DNA of 64,000 bases from NCBI GenBank assembly GCA_900549545.1, contig URPA01000001.1, positions 124,001 to 188,000 of the forward strand. Direction: 5' to 3'. Origin of the DNA: an uncultured Eubacteriales bacterium (GTDB lineage Bacteria > Bacillota > Clostridia > Oscillospirales > Oscillospiraceae). Made by a program: the position numbers and the translations under genes. The notes under the pieces were generated by a model that was given only the letters and a program-made list of their open reading frames with translations, was not told the DNA's origin and did no database searches. Below, one piece after another: positions 8,076 to 16,867 of this stretch; the first letter of the stretch is position 1, and each line of letters starts with the position of its first letter.

Positions 8076-9866
8076 ATGTTCAAATTCTGCAAGAAACAGC
8101 TTTGGGAATGCACAAGCACCCTGGCCGATGTGGCGCAGGGCAGACAGAGCGCGGAGACGGTTATCCGCAACGCCCGTTTGGTCAATGTCTGCACTCACGA
8201 GATTCAGGAGAATATGGATGTCGCCATTGCCTGCGGCAGGATTGCCCTTGTCGGCGACGCTTCGCACTGCATAGGGGAGAACACAAAGGTTATAGATGCC
8301 GGCGGCCAGCTTATCGCGCCCGGCTTTCTTGACGGACATATCCACATTGAGTCCTCCATGATGACACCGGTCGAGTACGCGGCGGCTGTCCTGCCTCACG
8401 GTACTACCGGCATCTATTATGACCCACACGAGATAACAAATGTTCTCGGCATAAAGGGCATGGATCTTATGGTTGAGGATGCGGAGAAGATGCCGCTCAA
8501 GGCCATGCTCACCGTGCCGTCCTGCGTCCCCGCTGTCCCCGGCTTTGAGGACTCCGGCGCGGAGATAGACGCGAATGATATTGCCGAGCTTATGAAGCGC
8601 GACTGCACCGTGGGCCTCGGTGAGATGATGAATTTTCCCGGCATTGTCGGCTCCGCGCCTCCTACCCACGCCATTGTGGACGAGACTTTGAAGGCCGATA
8701 AGGTCGTCACCGGGCACTACTCCATCCCCGAGACCGGCGCCGGCCTTAACGCCTATGTTGCCAGCGGCGTACGCTGCTGCCATGAGTCCACCAGAGCGGA
8801 GGACGCTCTCCAGAAGATGCGCCTCGGCATGTATGCGCTCATGCGCGAGGGCTCCGCGTGGCATGACCTTCAGGAGGTGTGCAGAGCTATCACCGAGCAT
8901 GAGGTGGACAGCCGCTACGCCGTGATGATTTCCGATGATACCCACCCGCACACGCTGGTTTCCGGCGGGCACATGGATCACATTATCCGCCGCGCACTGT
9001 CATTTGGTGTGGATTTTGTCACCGCCGTGCAGATGGTCACGCTCAACTGCGCCCAGTGCTTCAGAATGGACCACGAGCTTGGCGCAATCGCCCCCGGTAA
9101 GTGCGCGGATATTGTCTTTATCGACAACGAGCGCGATGTCAATGTCAAGCGCGTCATGGTGGACGGCGATGTTGTCGCCGAAAACGGCAAGCTCACCTTT
9201 GAGCTTCCCAAGTCCGAGTTCCCAGCCTGGGCGATGGAGACCGTCCATATCGGTGAGGAAATAACCCCTGACACCTTCAAGGTTATGACCGATAAGAAGG
9301 GCGCGGTGGATGTCCGCGCGATTGAAATTATCCCCGTCCATGTGGGCGACTATGAGCGCCGGGTGACGCTCAAGGTTGAAAATGGCGAGATAAAGAGCGA
9401 TGTGTCGCAGGATGTGCTCAAGACCTTTGTCTTTGAGCGGCATAAGGCCACCGGCAAGCACGGCGTGGGCTTTACCAAGGGCTTCCATGTCAAGTGCGGC
9501 GCTATGGCATCTACCGTTGCCCACGACGCGCACAATCTGCTGGTTATCGGCACCAATGACGAGGATATGGCGCTTGCCGCCAACACCCTCGTAAAATGCG
9601 GCGGCGGTGAGGTCATTGTCAAAAACGGTGAGGTTCTCGCCTGTGTGCCGCTGCCCTTTGCGGGGCTTATGAGCACCGACCCTGCCGAGGTCATGGACGC
9701 GAAGATTGCAGAGCTTGAAAAGGCCTGGGCCGAGATAGGCTGCGATATTCAGTCGCCCTTTATGACGATGGCGCTTATCCCGCTGGCCTGCCTGCCGGAG
9801 CTTCGGCTCACAGACCGCGGCCTCGTTGACTGCACCAGGTTCTGCTTTACGGAGCTTGAATATTAA
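8076..9866 (+). CDS. ade: Adenine deaminase
   Basis: A 596-residue amidohydrolase converting adenine to hypoxanthine and ammonia in purine salvage. The metal-binding DGHIHIESSM motif lies near residue 90, and the GLGEMMN and DDTHPHTL stretches are characteristic of the AdeC/Ade type rather than the adenosine-deaminase-like type. The C-terminal third is the usual adenine-deaminase extension. The start at 8076 follows AAGGAG at an 8-base distance; the frame stays open 57 bases upstream, but that extension has no ribosome site and no family match. It ends at a strong terminator. No purine riboswitch is visible upstream. Confidence 0.95.
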   Translation: MFKFCKKQLWECTSTLADVAQGRQSAETVIRNARLVNVCTHEIQENMDVAIACGRIALVGDASHCIGENTKVIDAGGQLIAPGFLDGHIHIESSMMTPVEYAAAVLPHGTTGIYYDPHEITNVLGIKGMDLMVEDAEKMPLKAMLTVPSCVPAVPGFEDSGAEIDANDIAELMKRDCTVGLGEMMNFPGIVGSAPPTHAIVDETLKADKVVTGHYSIPETGAGLNAYVASGVRCCHESTRAEDALQKMRLGMYALMREGSAWHDLQEVCRAITEHEVDSRYAVMISDDTHPHTLVSGGHMDHIIRRALSFGVDFVTAVQMVTLNCAQCFRMDHELGAIAPGKCADIVFIDNERDVNVKRVMVDGDVVAENGKLTFELPKSEFPAWAMETVHIGEEITPDTFKVMTDKKGAVDVRAIEIIPVHVGDYERRVTLKVENGEIKSDVSQDVLKTFVFERHKATGKHGVGFTKGFHVKCGAMASTVAHDAHNLLVIGTNDEDMALAANTLVKCGGGEVIVKNGEVLACVPLPFAGLMSTDPAEVMDAKIAELEKAWAEIGCDIQSPFMTMALIPLACLPELRLTDRGLVDCTRFCFTELEY

Positions 9867-9882
9867 TTTTTTTCAATAAGTT

Positions 9883-9921
9883 ATAGACAAAACCTCCGGC
9901 TTCGCCGGAGGTTTTGTCTAT
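9883..9921. terminator. Bidirectional terminator between ade and the RpiR gene
   Basis: An 18-bp perfect hairpin (arms ATAGACAAAACCTCCGGC and its complement) with a TTC loop between convergent genes. The A-run and T-run within the arms allow it to work in both directions. Confidence 0.9.
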
Positions 9922-9922
9922 A

Positions 9923-10783
9923 TCAATACTTTTTCACATCGAGGGCTTTTTCAATCTGCGTGAAGTTCCCGGCCATCTCAGGATAATGACAGGCGATAAT
10001 AGTATACAGCGAATCAATAATGGCCAGCTGCGCGATACGTGAAGAAAGCGCGACTATTCTGTATTTTGTCTCATTGGAAATCGTAAACAGATTTATATCC
10101 GAGATTTTTGACAGGGGAGATGTGCCTATATTTGTCAGGGAGATGATGACTGCACCTTTTTGCTTTGCAAGTTTGGACGCGTCAACAATGTCGGATGAAC
10201 TGCCGGAATGGCTTATTGCAAAGACAACGTCACCAAAATGGGCATTGACAGCGGCAATGCTCTGAAGATGAGAATCCGTATGCGCTTGGGCATTGATACC
10301 CAGGCGCATAAGCTTATGCTGAAGGTCCAGCGCGACAGAGTGAGAATTTCCCAGGCCAAAAATCAGCACATGAGCCGCATTTTTGATTGTTTCCGCAGCA
10401 TTTTCCATGGCCTCAATATTAAGTGCGCTCTGGGTGCAGTCAAGCGCGTATTTGTTGCCTTTAAAGACCTTGTCAATAATCTCAGCTGTGCCGTCGCCCG
10501 GAGCAATTTCCTCGTGAATGGTCTGTATCGGCGTAACGATATCAACGGCAAGGGAGACCTTGAAATCCTGGTAGCTGGAAAAACCAAGCGTTTTGCATGC
10601 TCTTATAACGGTCGCGTCGCTTACGCCGCTCGCCTCGGCAAGACCGGCAACCGAGAACGGGATAACGTCATTTGGGTGCTCAAGTATAAAGGAGGCGACA
10701 CGCTTTTCGGCGTTGCTCATGTTGCCTATCATGCTCTGGATACGCAGCAAAAGGGCAGGGGCGCTGTTTCCTGACTGATTCAT
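9923..10783 (-). CDS. MurR/RpiR family transcriptional regulator
   Basis: A 286-residue regulator with an N-terminal helix-turn-helix (about residues 38-70, AGLAEASGVSDATVIRACKTLGF) and a C-terminal SIS domain (about 120-255, with LIFGLGNSHSVALDLQHKL) that in this family binds a phosphorylated sugar or polyol. The AGGGAG ribosome site supports the start. It is divergent from the oxidase/kinase/TRAP cluster across a 270-base gap with a promoter for each side, so it is the likely local regulator. A phosphosugar-type effector agrees with the FGGY kinase in that cluster. Confidence 0.9.
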   Translation of the reverse strand: MNQSGNSAPALLLRIQSMIGNMSNAEKRVASFILEHPNDVIPFSVAGLAEASGVSDATVIRACKTLGFSSYQDFKVSLAVDIVTPIQTIHEEIAPGDGTAEIIDKVFKGNKYALDCTQSALNIEAMENAAETIKNAAHVLIFGLGNSHSVALDLQHKLMRLGINAQAHTDSHLQSIAAVNAHFGDVVFAISHSGSSSDIVDASKLAKQKGAVIISLTNIGTSPLSKISDINLFTISNETKYRIVALSSRIAQLAIIDSLYTIIACHYPEMAGNFTQIEKALDVKKY

Positions 10784-10846
10784 TATAACATCTCCCTAAA
10801 AAAATAAATCAAATTTCAAGCACATATGAAGTAATGTTTCGTTAAC

Positions 10847-10875
10847 ACTATAACAGATTTTTCAGTTAATTTCAA
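10847..10875 (-). promoter_or_regulatory. Promoter of the RpiR regulator gene
   Basis: Minus-strand TTGAAA (10870-10875), a 17-base spacer and TATAGT (10847-10852), about 65 bases upstream of the start codon in AT-rich DNA. Confidence 0.65.
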
Positions 10876-10985
10876 TAAAAACAGAAAAACTGAAGAAAGA
10901 AATGCGGAAAAACATGAGCATTATATTGAACATGCACAAAAACAAGGGGTAAAATAAATAACATTTCACAAAAAATAAAAATCTG

Positions 10986-11014
10986 TTGTAATTCTATTTC
11001 ATAACTGATATAAT
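10986..11014 (+). promoter_or_regulatory. Promoter of the oxidase/kinase/TRAP cluster
   Basis: TTGTAA (10986-10991), a 17-base spacer and a consensus TATAAT (11009-11014). The AT-rich gap up to the RpiR gene probably holds its operator, but no long palindrome is visible. Confidence 0.7.
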
Positions 11015-11057
11015 AAAACCGTAATAAACAACCAATGTGAAAGGGGCCTTGTGCAAA

Positions 11058-12473
11058 ATGAATGACTTCCTGATGAACACGATATGTTTTGAACTGGAAG
11101 ACGCCGTCGGCCGGGATAATGTTTCAGTCCGGACAGCAGACAAGATAGTTCACTCCATGGATTATTTTTGGCTTCCCAGAATGTATGTTGATAACGGCAA
11201 TCTGCCGCCGTTGGCAGATTTTATTGTATACCCCGGAAGCGCGGAGGAAGTTTCCAAAGTTCTTGTAATTGCAAATTATTATAAGATTCCGGTTTACCCC
11301 TGGGGCGGCGGCTCAGGCTCTCAGGGCGGCGCATTGCCGGTAAAGGGTGGAATTTTGCTCGATACCAAGCGGATGAACCATGTGCTGGACTTTGACGAGA
11401 AGTCAATGACAGTCACGGTTGAAACAGGCATGATATTCACGCAGCTTGAGTGGTATGCAAACGAAAGAGGATATTCCCTAATGCACTATCCAAGCTCCAT
11501 AAACTGCGGAACCGTCGGCGGCTTTCTTGCACATAATGGCATTGGTGTGCTCAGCACAAAGTACGGAAAGATTGATGACCAGTGCCTGAGCCTTGAAGTG
11601 GTCATTCCAAACGGGCAGACCCTTAAAACAAGCCCCGTGCCCAAACATTCATCCGGCCCTAATCTTACTGCAATGTTCATCGGCTCTGAGGGGACACTTG
11701 GCGTTATCACCAAGGCAACCTTTAAGCTCTTCAAGCTTCCGGAGGTCAGAAAATTCCGCGCATTTCTCTTTAAGTCTGTGGAGGATGGTGTCAATGCGGG
11801 GAGAGACCTTGTCCATCAGGTAAAGCCGTCTATCATTCGCCTGTATGACGAAGCGGAAACCGTTTCTTTAATCAGAAAGGTCATTGGCTTCGCGAAGCCC
11901 GGAGCGTTTATGAACGTGGCTATTGAAGGCGCGGCTGATGATGTTGAGCTTGAAGAAAAGCATATGCTCGAGATCGCCGAAAAATATGGCGCTGAAGATC
12001 TTGGCTCAGACTATGGTGAGAAATGGTGGGACAGCAGGCTTACATTCTTTTATCCCGACAAGTGCCTGGATTTCCCGCTTATGTACGGCACGATGGATAC
12101 AGTTGCAACATACAGCAATATCGAAAAAATCTACTGGGCAATGAAAAAAGAAGTTGAAAAATTTGAAGGCGTCCGATTCATCGCTCACTTTTCCCACTGG
12201 TACGAGTGGGGCTGCATGATGTATGACCGGTTTATTATGGACAACCCGCCCGAGGACCCGGATGAGGCGTTCCGGCTCCACAATGAAATTTGGAGTGCCG
12301 GTGTCCGTGCCGCCCTTGAAAATGGAGGCGTTATAAACGACCACCACGGCGTCGGCATCAAGCTTGGAAGGCTTATGAAAGAACAGTATGGCCCTTCGAT
12401 GATTGTTTTTGAGGGCCTGAAGAAAACACTTGATCCCAACGGAATAATGAATCCCTATAAAATGGGCATATAA
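11058..12473 (+). CDS. FAD-linked oxidase (GlcD / alkylglycerone-phosphate synthase-like)
   Basis: A 471-residue flavoprotein of the vanillyl-alcohol-oxidase fold. The pyrophosphate-binding PWGGGSGSQGG is at residues 81-91 and the C-terminal substrate cap follows. A DHHG motif at 428-431 resembles the catalytic HHHG region of alkylglycerone-phosphate synthase, while the overall plan also fits D-lactate or glycolate dehydrogenase. With the Fe-S protein and EtfBA in the same operon it probably oxidises a 2-hydroxyacid or polyol-phosphate and passes electrons onward. The ATG at 11058 is preferred (AAAGGGG 11 bases upstream); a GTG at 11037 would add 7 residues. The actual substrate is unknown. 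Confidence 0.8.
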   Translation: MNDFLMNTICFELEDAVGRDNVSVRTADKIVHSMDYFWLPRMYVDNGNLPPLADFIVYPGSAEEVSKVLVIANYYKIPVYPWGGGSGSQGGALPVKGGILLDTKRMNHVLDFDEKSMTVTVETGMIFTQLEWYANERGYSLMHYPSSINCGTVGGFLAHNGIGVLSTKYGKIDDQCLSLEVVIPNGQTLKTSPVPKHSSGPNLTAMFIGSEGTLGVITKATFKLFKLPEVRKFRAFLFKSVEDGVNAGRDLVHQVKPSIIRLYDEAETVSLIRKVIGFAKPGAFMNVAIEGAADDVELEEKHMLEIAEKYGAEDLGSDYGEKWWDSRLTFFYPDKCLDFPLMYGTMDTVATYSNIEKIYWAMKKEVEKFEGVRFIAHFSHWYEWGCMMYDRFIMDNPPEDPDEAFRLHNEIWSAGVRAALENGGVINDHHGVGIKLGRLMKEQYGPSMIVFEGLKKTLDPNGIMNPYKMGI

Positions 12474-12489
12474 GGGAGGGAACAGTACA

Positions 12490-13575
12490 ATGATGACATA
12501 TGAATCTCAGAAAACAATCAAAGCCTGCCGCTTTTGCTGGATGTGCCGGCATCTCTGCCCTGTTGGTCTTGCCACCGGCAAGGAAAATAACGGTCCCCGG
12601 GCAAAGGCTATGTTCATTGAGTTAAATGAGAAGCGGGGAGGAAGCCTTGAAGCTGATACAGCCCTTGATATGTACGAATGTGCCCTGTGCAATGCCTGCG
12701 CTGCGAATTGCGAGACGGGCTATGAACCGGCAAAATATATAAGAGAAGCAAGAGCTATGCTCGCAGCGGATGGACTGGTTCCCGAAAAGGTTGAAAAGCT
12801 TATTAGCACAGTTGAAGAGAGCGGCAATGTCTACGGTACTGACCTTAGTGCCGCTGCGCAGAGTGCGGATGACGGCCGCTGTGATGTGCTTGTTTACGCC
12901 GGGGCAACGGCTCTTGTAAAAGCACCGGCAAATCTTGCGGCGCTTATTTCGGTCTTAAAAAAAGCCGGAATCAAGGCCCGCGTATTTGCGGAAAATTGCA
13001 GCAGCGCGGCGGTCGAATATGACCTGCTCGGTGATGTTGCCGAAGTGCGGGCAGTAGCTCAAAAGTGCGCAGAAGAGCTTAATGCGGCAGCTGAAAACAA
13101 GCTGGTGGTTCTTGACCCATCGGATGCTGTGATGTTCAAGCAGCAGTATCCTGCCTGGGGAATAGCGCTTAAAGCGGAAGTGCTTACGGCCACAAGCTAT
13201 GTGTGGGAGCTTATTAAAGAGGGAAAGCTGAATATCGTCCCCACGGAAGGCAAAGTGACCTATCACGACCCCTGCCGGCTGGCGAGAGATTTGGACGAGA
13301 CTGAGGCCGCGAGGAATATTATCGGCGCGATGGGCTATGAGCTTTCGGAAATGCTCCAGAGCAGGAAGCTGACCCGCTGCTGTGGTGGTCAGGTGCTCTC
13401 CGCCCATTCACCGGAGATAACAGAGAAAATGGTCGCAGCCAGAATAGAGGACGCCGTCAGAACCGGAGCCTCCTTTCTTGTAACCGCGTGCCCGGGCTGC
13501 TCTGCGAATCTTAACGCGGCGGAAAAAATGCAGGTAAAAGATATTTTTGTTCTCCTCGACAACTGCACAAAATAA
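12490..13575 (+). CDS. (Fe-S)-binding protein with two 4Fe-4S motifs and a CCG domain
   Basis: A 361-residue cytosolic electron-transfer subunit. Residues 13-23 contain CxxCxxCxxxC, and a second such motif (CALCNACAANC) follows near residue 70, the layout of two ferredoxin clusters. The C-terminal half holds one CCG-type segment (HDPCRLARD, RCCGG, CPGC) as in GlcF and heterodisulfide-reductase-like subunits, which usually have two. It is placed 16 bases after the FAD oxidase gene with a strong AGGGAGG site, so it is the likely redox partner. It may bridge the oxidase and the ETF. Confidence 0.82.
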   Translation: MMTYESQKTIKACRFCWMCRHLCPVGLATGKENNGPRAKAMFIELNEKRGGSLEADTALDMYECALCNACAANCETGYEPAKYIREARAMLAADGLVPEKVEKLISTVEESGNVYGTDLSAAAQSADDGRCDVLVYAGATALVKAPANLAALISVLKKAGIKARVFAENCSSAAVEYDLLGDVAEVRAVAQKCAEELNAAAENKLVVLDPSDAVMFKQQYPAWGIALKAEVLTATSYVWELIKEGKLNIVPTEGKVTYHDPCRLARDLDETEAARNIIGAMGYELSEMLQSRKLTRCCGGQVLSAHSPEITEKMVAARIEDAVRTGASFLVTACPGCSANLNAAEKMQVKDIFVLLDNCTK

Positions 13576-13595
13576 CAAAAAGGAGGGGCTTATCT

Positions 13596-15110
13596 ATGAG
13601 TGGGTATCTGTTGGGCGTGGATTTTGGCGGCAGCGCAACAAAACTTACCGTGCTTGATGACAGCGGCCGCGTGTTGGCAACGGCAGCACAGGAATACCCA
13701 ACCTATTGCCCTGAAAACGGCTGGAGTGAACAAAATCCGGAGGAGTTGTTCGGTGCTTTCCTTATGACGCTCGGTGAGATTTATTCAAAAGGGATAGAGG
13801 CCGATGAAATTGCCGCAATGGCTGTCAGCGCCGCATCGCAGACGGCGGTTTATCTGGATAAAAGCGACCGTCCGGTCAGGCCCTCAATTTACTGGACCGA
13901 CAACCGCGGCGCCGCTTATGCGGAAGAGTTAAAGCGGCTGGATGGTGAGCGGATATATGATATTTGCTACAACATGCCAACCAGCGCAAGAACAATCACT
14001 CATCTGCGCTGGATAAGGCAGCACGAACCGGCAAACTTTGAACGCATCGATAAGGTTATGTTCGTAAAGGACTACATCCGCTATCGGCTGACGGGGGAAT
14101 TTGTCACTGATTACGTTGACGCTATGGGCTCCATGCTCTTTAACGCGCGGGACGAAATTTGGGATAAGCAGTTGTGCGATTACGCGGGGCTCAGCGAAGA
14201 GCAGCTGCCGCGGATAAAAGCCCCCACGGATTCTGCCGGGAGCATACTCCCGGAGATGCAGAAACTGTCTGGACTCAATGCGGATACGGCGGTTATCGTC
14301 GGTTCGACGGATACAGTCATGGAAGTATATGCCAACGGGGCAATCCGGCCGGGGCAGATGACAATAAAGCTTGCAACAGCAGGACGCATCTGCCCGATAA
14401 CGAGGCAAAATATCAATAACCCTCTTCTTATGAATTACAAACATGTTGTCCCCGGGCTCTGGTATCCTGGGACCGGGACGAAAAGCTGCGCGGCATCATA
14501 CCGCTGGTATAAAAGCATACTCTGCGTTGAAGAGGAGATGCTGGCAAAAGCGGAGCGGACAAGCGCCTATCAGCTTATGGATGCGGCCGCTGAGAATGTT
14601 TACGCCTGTCAGGAGGGGCTGTTTTTCCACCCGTATTTACAGGGTGAGCTGACCCCGTATTTTGACTCGGCGCTCAGGGGCAGCTTTACCGGCATAGCCT
14701 CGTATCATACCAAAGGCATCTTTAACCGGGCCGTTCTCGAGGGCGTCGCCTTTTCGCTCAAAGACTGTTATCAGGTGCTTCAAAAGGAAAATGTGCAAAC
14801 GGAGCAGGCTATTTTGATCGGCGGCGGCGCGCGCAGCAGGCTATGGAGCCAAATAGTTTGTGACTGCCTGAACATCGAAATGGTCAAGACCGAGTTTGCA
14901 GACTCCTCGCTCGGCAGCGCGATGCTGGCTGGCGTGGCACTTGGGAGCTTCTCCTCATTTGACGACAGCGTTGAAAAATGTGTGCACATTGAGCGCCGCC
15001 TTTCTCCGGACCCGGAGTCCGCGAAGATATATCAGGCCGGGTTTGAAAAGTACAAGGCGATTCATGATGCGCTTGCTCCTGTTTACAGACAATGGCAGAT
15101 GGAAAGATGA
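13596..15110 (+). CDS. FGGY-family carbohydrate kinase
   Basis: A 504-residue ATP-dependent kinase of the xylulokinase/glycerol kinase superfamily. The N-terminal GVDFGGSATKLTVLD is the phosphate-1 motif, and the C-terminal LIGGGARSRLWSQIVCDCLN is the adenosine motif of FGGY kinases. Length is standard. It phosphorylates a sugar, sugar alcohol or related triose; sequence does not give the substrate. Its place between the oxidase subunits and the ETF genes, next to a TRAP importer and glycerol dehydrogenase, implies that the imported compound or its oxidation product is phosphorylated. The stop overlaps the etfB start by 4 bases (ATGA). Confidence 0.88.
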   Translation: MSGYLLGVDFGGSATKLTVLDDSGRVLATAAQEYPTYCPENGWSEQNPEELFGAFLMTLGEIYSKGIEADEIAAMAVSAASQTAVYLDKSDRPVRPSIYWTDNRGAAYAEELKRLDGERIYDICYNMPTSARTITHLRWIRQHEPANFERIDKVMFVKDYIRYRLTGEFVTDYVDAMGSMLFNARDEIWDKQLCDYAGLSEEQLPRIKAPTDSAGSILPEMQKLSGLNADTAVIVGSTDTVMEVYANGAIRPGQMTIKLATAGRICPITRQNINNPLLMNYKHVVPGLWYPGTGTKSCAASYRWYKSILCVEEEMLAKAERTSAYQLMDAAAENVYACQEGLFFHPYLQGELTPYFDSALRGSFTGIASYHTKGIFNRAVLEGVAFSLKDCYQVLQKENVQTEQAILIGGGARSRLWSQIVCDCLNIEMVKTEFADSSLGSAMLAGVALGSFSSFDDSVEKCVHIERRLSPDPESAKIYQAGFEKYKAIHDALAPVYRQWQMER

Positions 15111-15883
15111 AGATAGCTGTCTGCATGAAATGCGTCCCCGCCGATTTGACTGTGGGTATAAACAACCTTAGCGGCGGGATTGACAGAAGCGGAGCAAACA
15201 GCCGCATTAATCAGGCGGATATTTTCGCACTCGAAACCGCCGTAAAGCTTAAAGGCTCCGCTGATGGGAAGATAGATGTGTACACCATGGGGCCGGAATT
15301 TGCCGAACTTATGCTCAGAGAAGCGCTGGCCCTTGGCGCGGATGATGCTGTCCTGATTTGCGATAGGGCCTTGGCAGGAGCTGATACTTACGCGACAGCT
15401 AAAGTCCTCTCGGCGGCAATTGGTGATGACTACGACCTCATTCTCTGCGGGGAGCGGACTGTTGACGGTGAAACCGGTCAGGTTCCGGGTCAGATATCCG
15501 GCAGAAAAGGCTACTCATTCTCAAGCTCGATAATAAAAGCTGAAATTTTGGACGGCGCGCTCATATGTCACAGGCTTGATGAGTATGGCGAGGACACTAT
15601 AAGGCTGCCGCTTCCGGCAGTTGCCGGTGTTTCCTGCGGGATGAGTGGAGTGAATCATCCGCTCAGGCCAAGCCTTAAAAATCTTCGTCGGGCAAAAGAG
15701 GCAGATATACGTGTGCTCAAGGCTGCGGATATCGGCCTTCCAGCCGATGAAATCGGGGCTAAGGGTTCGCCCACACTTGTGCGGCGTGTAACGGTACCGG
15801 ATTGGTCACGAGGCTGCACAATGGCAGAAAACCTCGACAAAGGAATCCAAATGACCCGGGAGATAATCGATGAAACGAAATGA
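15107..15883 (+). CDS. etfB: Electron transfer flavoprotein subunit beta
   Basis: A 258-residue ETF subunit. The MKIAVCMKCVPADLTVG start and the GERTVDGETGQVPG loop are family hallmarks. The ATG at 15107 is chosen because ETF-beta proteins begin with this MKI-VC pattern and it forms an ATGA overlap with the kinase; an in-frame ATG at 15092 is possible but unsupported. Together with EtfA it carries electrons from a flavin dehydrogenase, here most likely the FAD oxidase at the head of the operon. Whether this ETF bifurcates electrons, as in lactate dehydrogenase/EtfAB of acetogens, cannot be told by eye. Confidence 0.92.
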   Translation: MKIAVCMKCVPADLTVGINNLSGGIDRSGANSRINQADIFALETAVKLKGSADGKIDVYTMGPEFAELMLREALALGADDAVLICDRALAGADTYATAKVLSAAIGDDYDLILCGERTVDGETGQVPGQISGRKGYSFSSSIIKAEILDGALICHRLDEYGEDTIRLPLPAVAGVSCGMSGVNHPLRPSLKNLRRAKEADIRVLKAADIGLPADEIGAKGSPTLVRRVTVPDWSRGCTMAENLDKGIQMTREIIDETK

Positions 15884-16817
15884 GATTTGGGCAATTTGCA
15901 GTTCCCGGCAGGGGCAGATCAGTCAATGCTCACTTGAAGTTATCGGCGCTGCAAAGAAGCTTCAGGCTCAACGCCCTGAATACCAGTGCGCGGCTGTCTT
16001 ATTTGACGATGAAAATACCGCTGCCTTTTCAGGAATCGACAGAGTCTATGCTTTGAATGGCACCGGCACTGAGGCTGACGCGCAGGGGAGAGGACTTGCC
16101 GAGGCAATAGGTAAGTTTAAGCCCGACATTATCCTTGCTCCGGGTACGGTCAAAGACCGCAGCATCTGCTCGGTTGCCGCTTCGCTTGTCGGAGCGGGAA
16201 TGACGGCGGACTGCATAGAAATTGGAATACATGACGGGATGCTGGTCTCCACAAGACCCGCCTTGGGCGGAAGTGTTGTCGCTGATATCATTTGCCCCGA
16301 GAAGCGCCCACAGATAAGCACAATCAGACCGGGGAGCTTTACACCATATGAAATGGCGGGAACTCAGCCGGAAATAGTAACTTTTCAAGCAAATCAGCCC
16401 TTCAAAGGGACGGAGCTTTTAGAATGTTGCCCCGCGGGCCGGGACAGAATTTGCCTTACAGAGAGCCGAATACTTTTCGCAGGCGGGCTGGGGCTCGGTT
16501 CTGCGGCGGCGTTTGGGAAACTTGAAAAAATAGCCGGAAGGCTTGGCGCTGGAGTGGTCGCGTCAAGAGGCGCGGTTAACGCGGGCTATGCCCCTTACAG
16601 CCGACAGGTCGGGCTATCCGGCATGTGTGTAGGGCCGGAGGTATATATCGCGCTCGGAATCTCAGGCGCGGCTCAGCACATGGCGGGTATACGCCGGGCG
16701 AAAAAAATTATCGCCGTTAACACTGACCCTAAAGCGCCTATTTTCCAGTTTGCCGATATAGGAATAGTCGCTGACTGGGAAGACTATACGGAGGGCTTAT
16801 TAAAAACCTTAATTTGA
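15870..16817 (+). CDS. etfA: Electron transfer flavoprotein subunit alpha
   Basis: A 315-residue partner of EtfB. The C-terminal FAD domain is visible as GLGLGSAAAFGKLEKIAGRLGAG, then SRGAVNAGYAPYSRQVGLSG and ALGISGAAQHMAGI, matching the ETF-alpha FAD-binding signature. It overlaps etfB by 14 bases, so the two are co-translated. The N-terminal domain is the usual nucleotide-like fold with no extra ferredoxin domain. Confidence 0.92.
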   Translation: MKRNEIWAICSSRQGQISQCSLEVIGAAKKLQAQRPEYQCAAVLFDDENTAAFSGIDRVYALNGTGTEADAQGRGLAEAIGKFKPDIILAPGTVKDRSICSVAASLVGAGMTADCIEIGIHDGMLVSTRPALGGSVVADIICPEKRPQISTIRPGSFTPYEMAGTQPEIVTFQANQPFKGTELLECCPAGRDRICLTESRILFAGGLGLGSAAAFGKLEKIAGRLGAGVVASRGAVNAGYAPYSRQVGLSGMCVGPEVYIALGISGAAQHMAGIRRAKKIIAVNTDPKAPIFQFADIGIVADWEDYTEGLLKTLI

Positions 16818-16867
16818 AATTTTACCCCGAAAGGGTGAAATAGAAAAAAATTTATGGAGGAATCAAG

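Noticed and set aside
8058..8981. A 307-residue minus-strand frame within adenine deaminase
   Set aside because: It is a codon-bias shadow of ade, with no motif or start signal.
10784..11036. A small RNA or hidden gene in the AT-rich gap between the RpiR gene and the oxidase gene
   Set aside because: Two back-to-back promoters account for it; no terminator-ended transcript or coding frame is visible.
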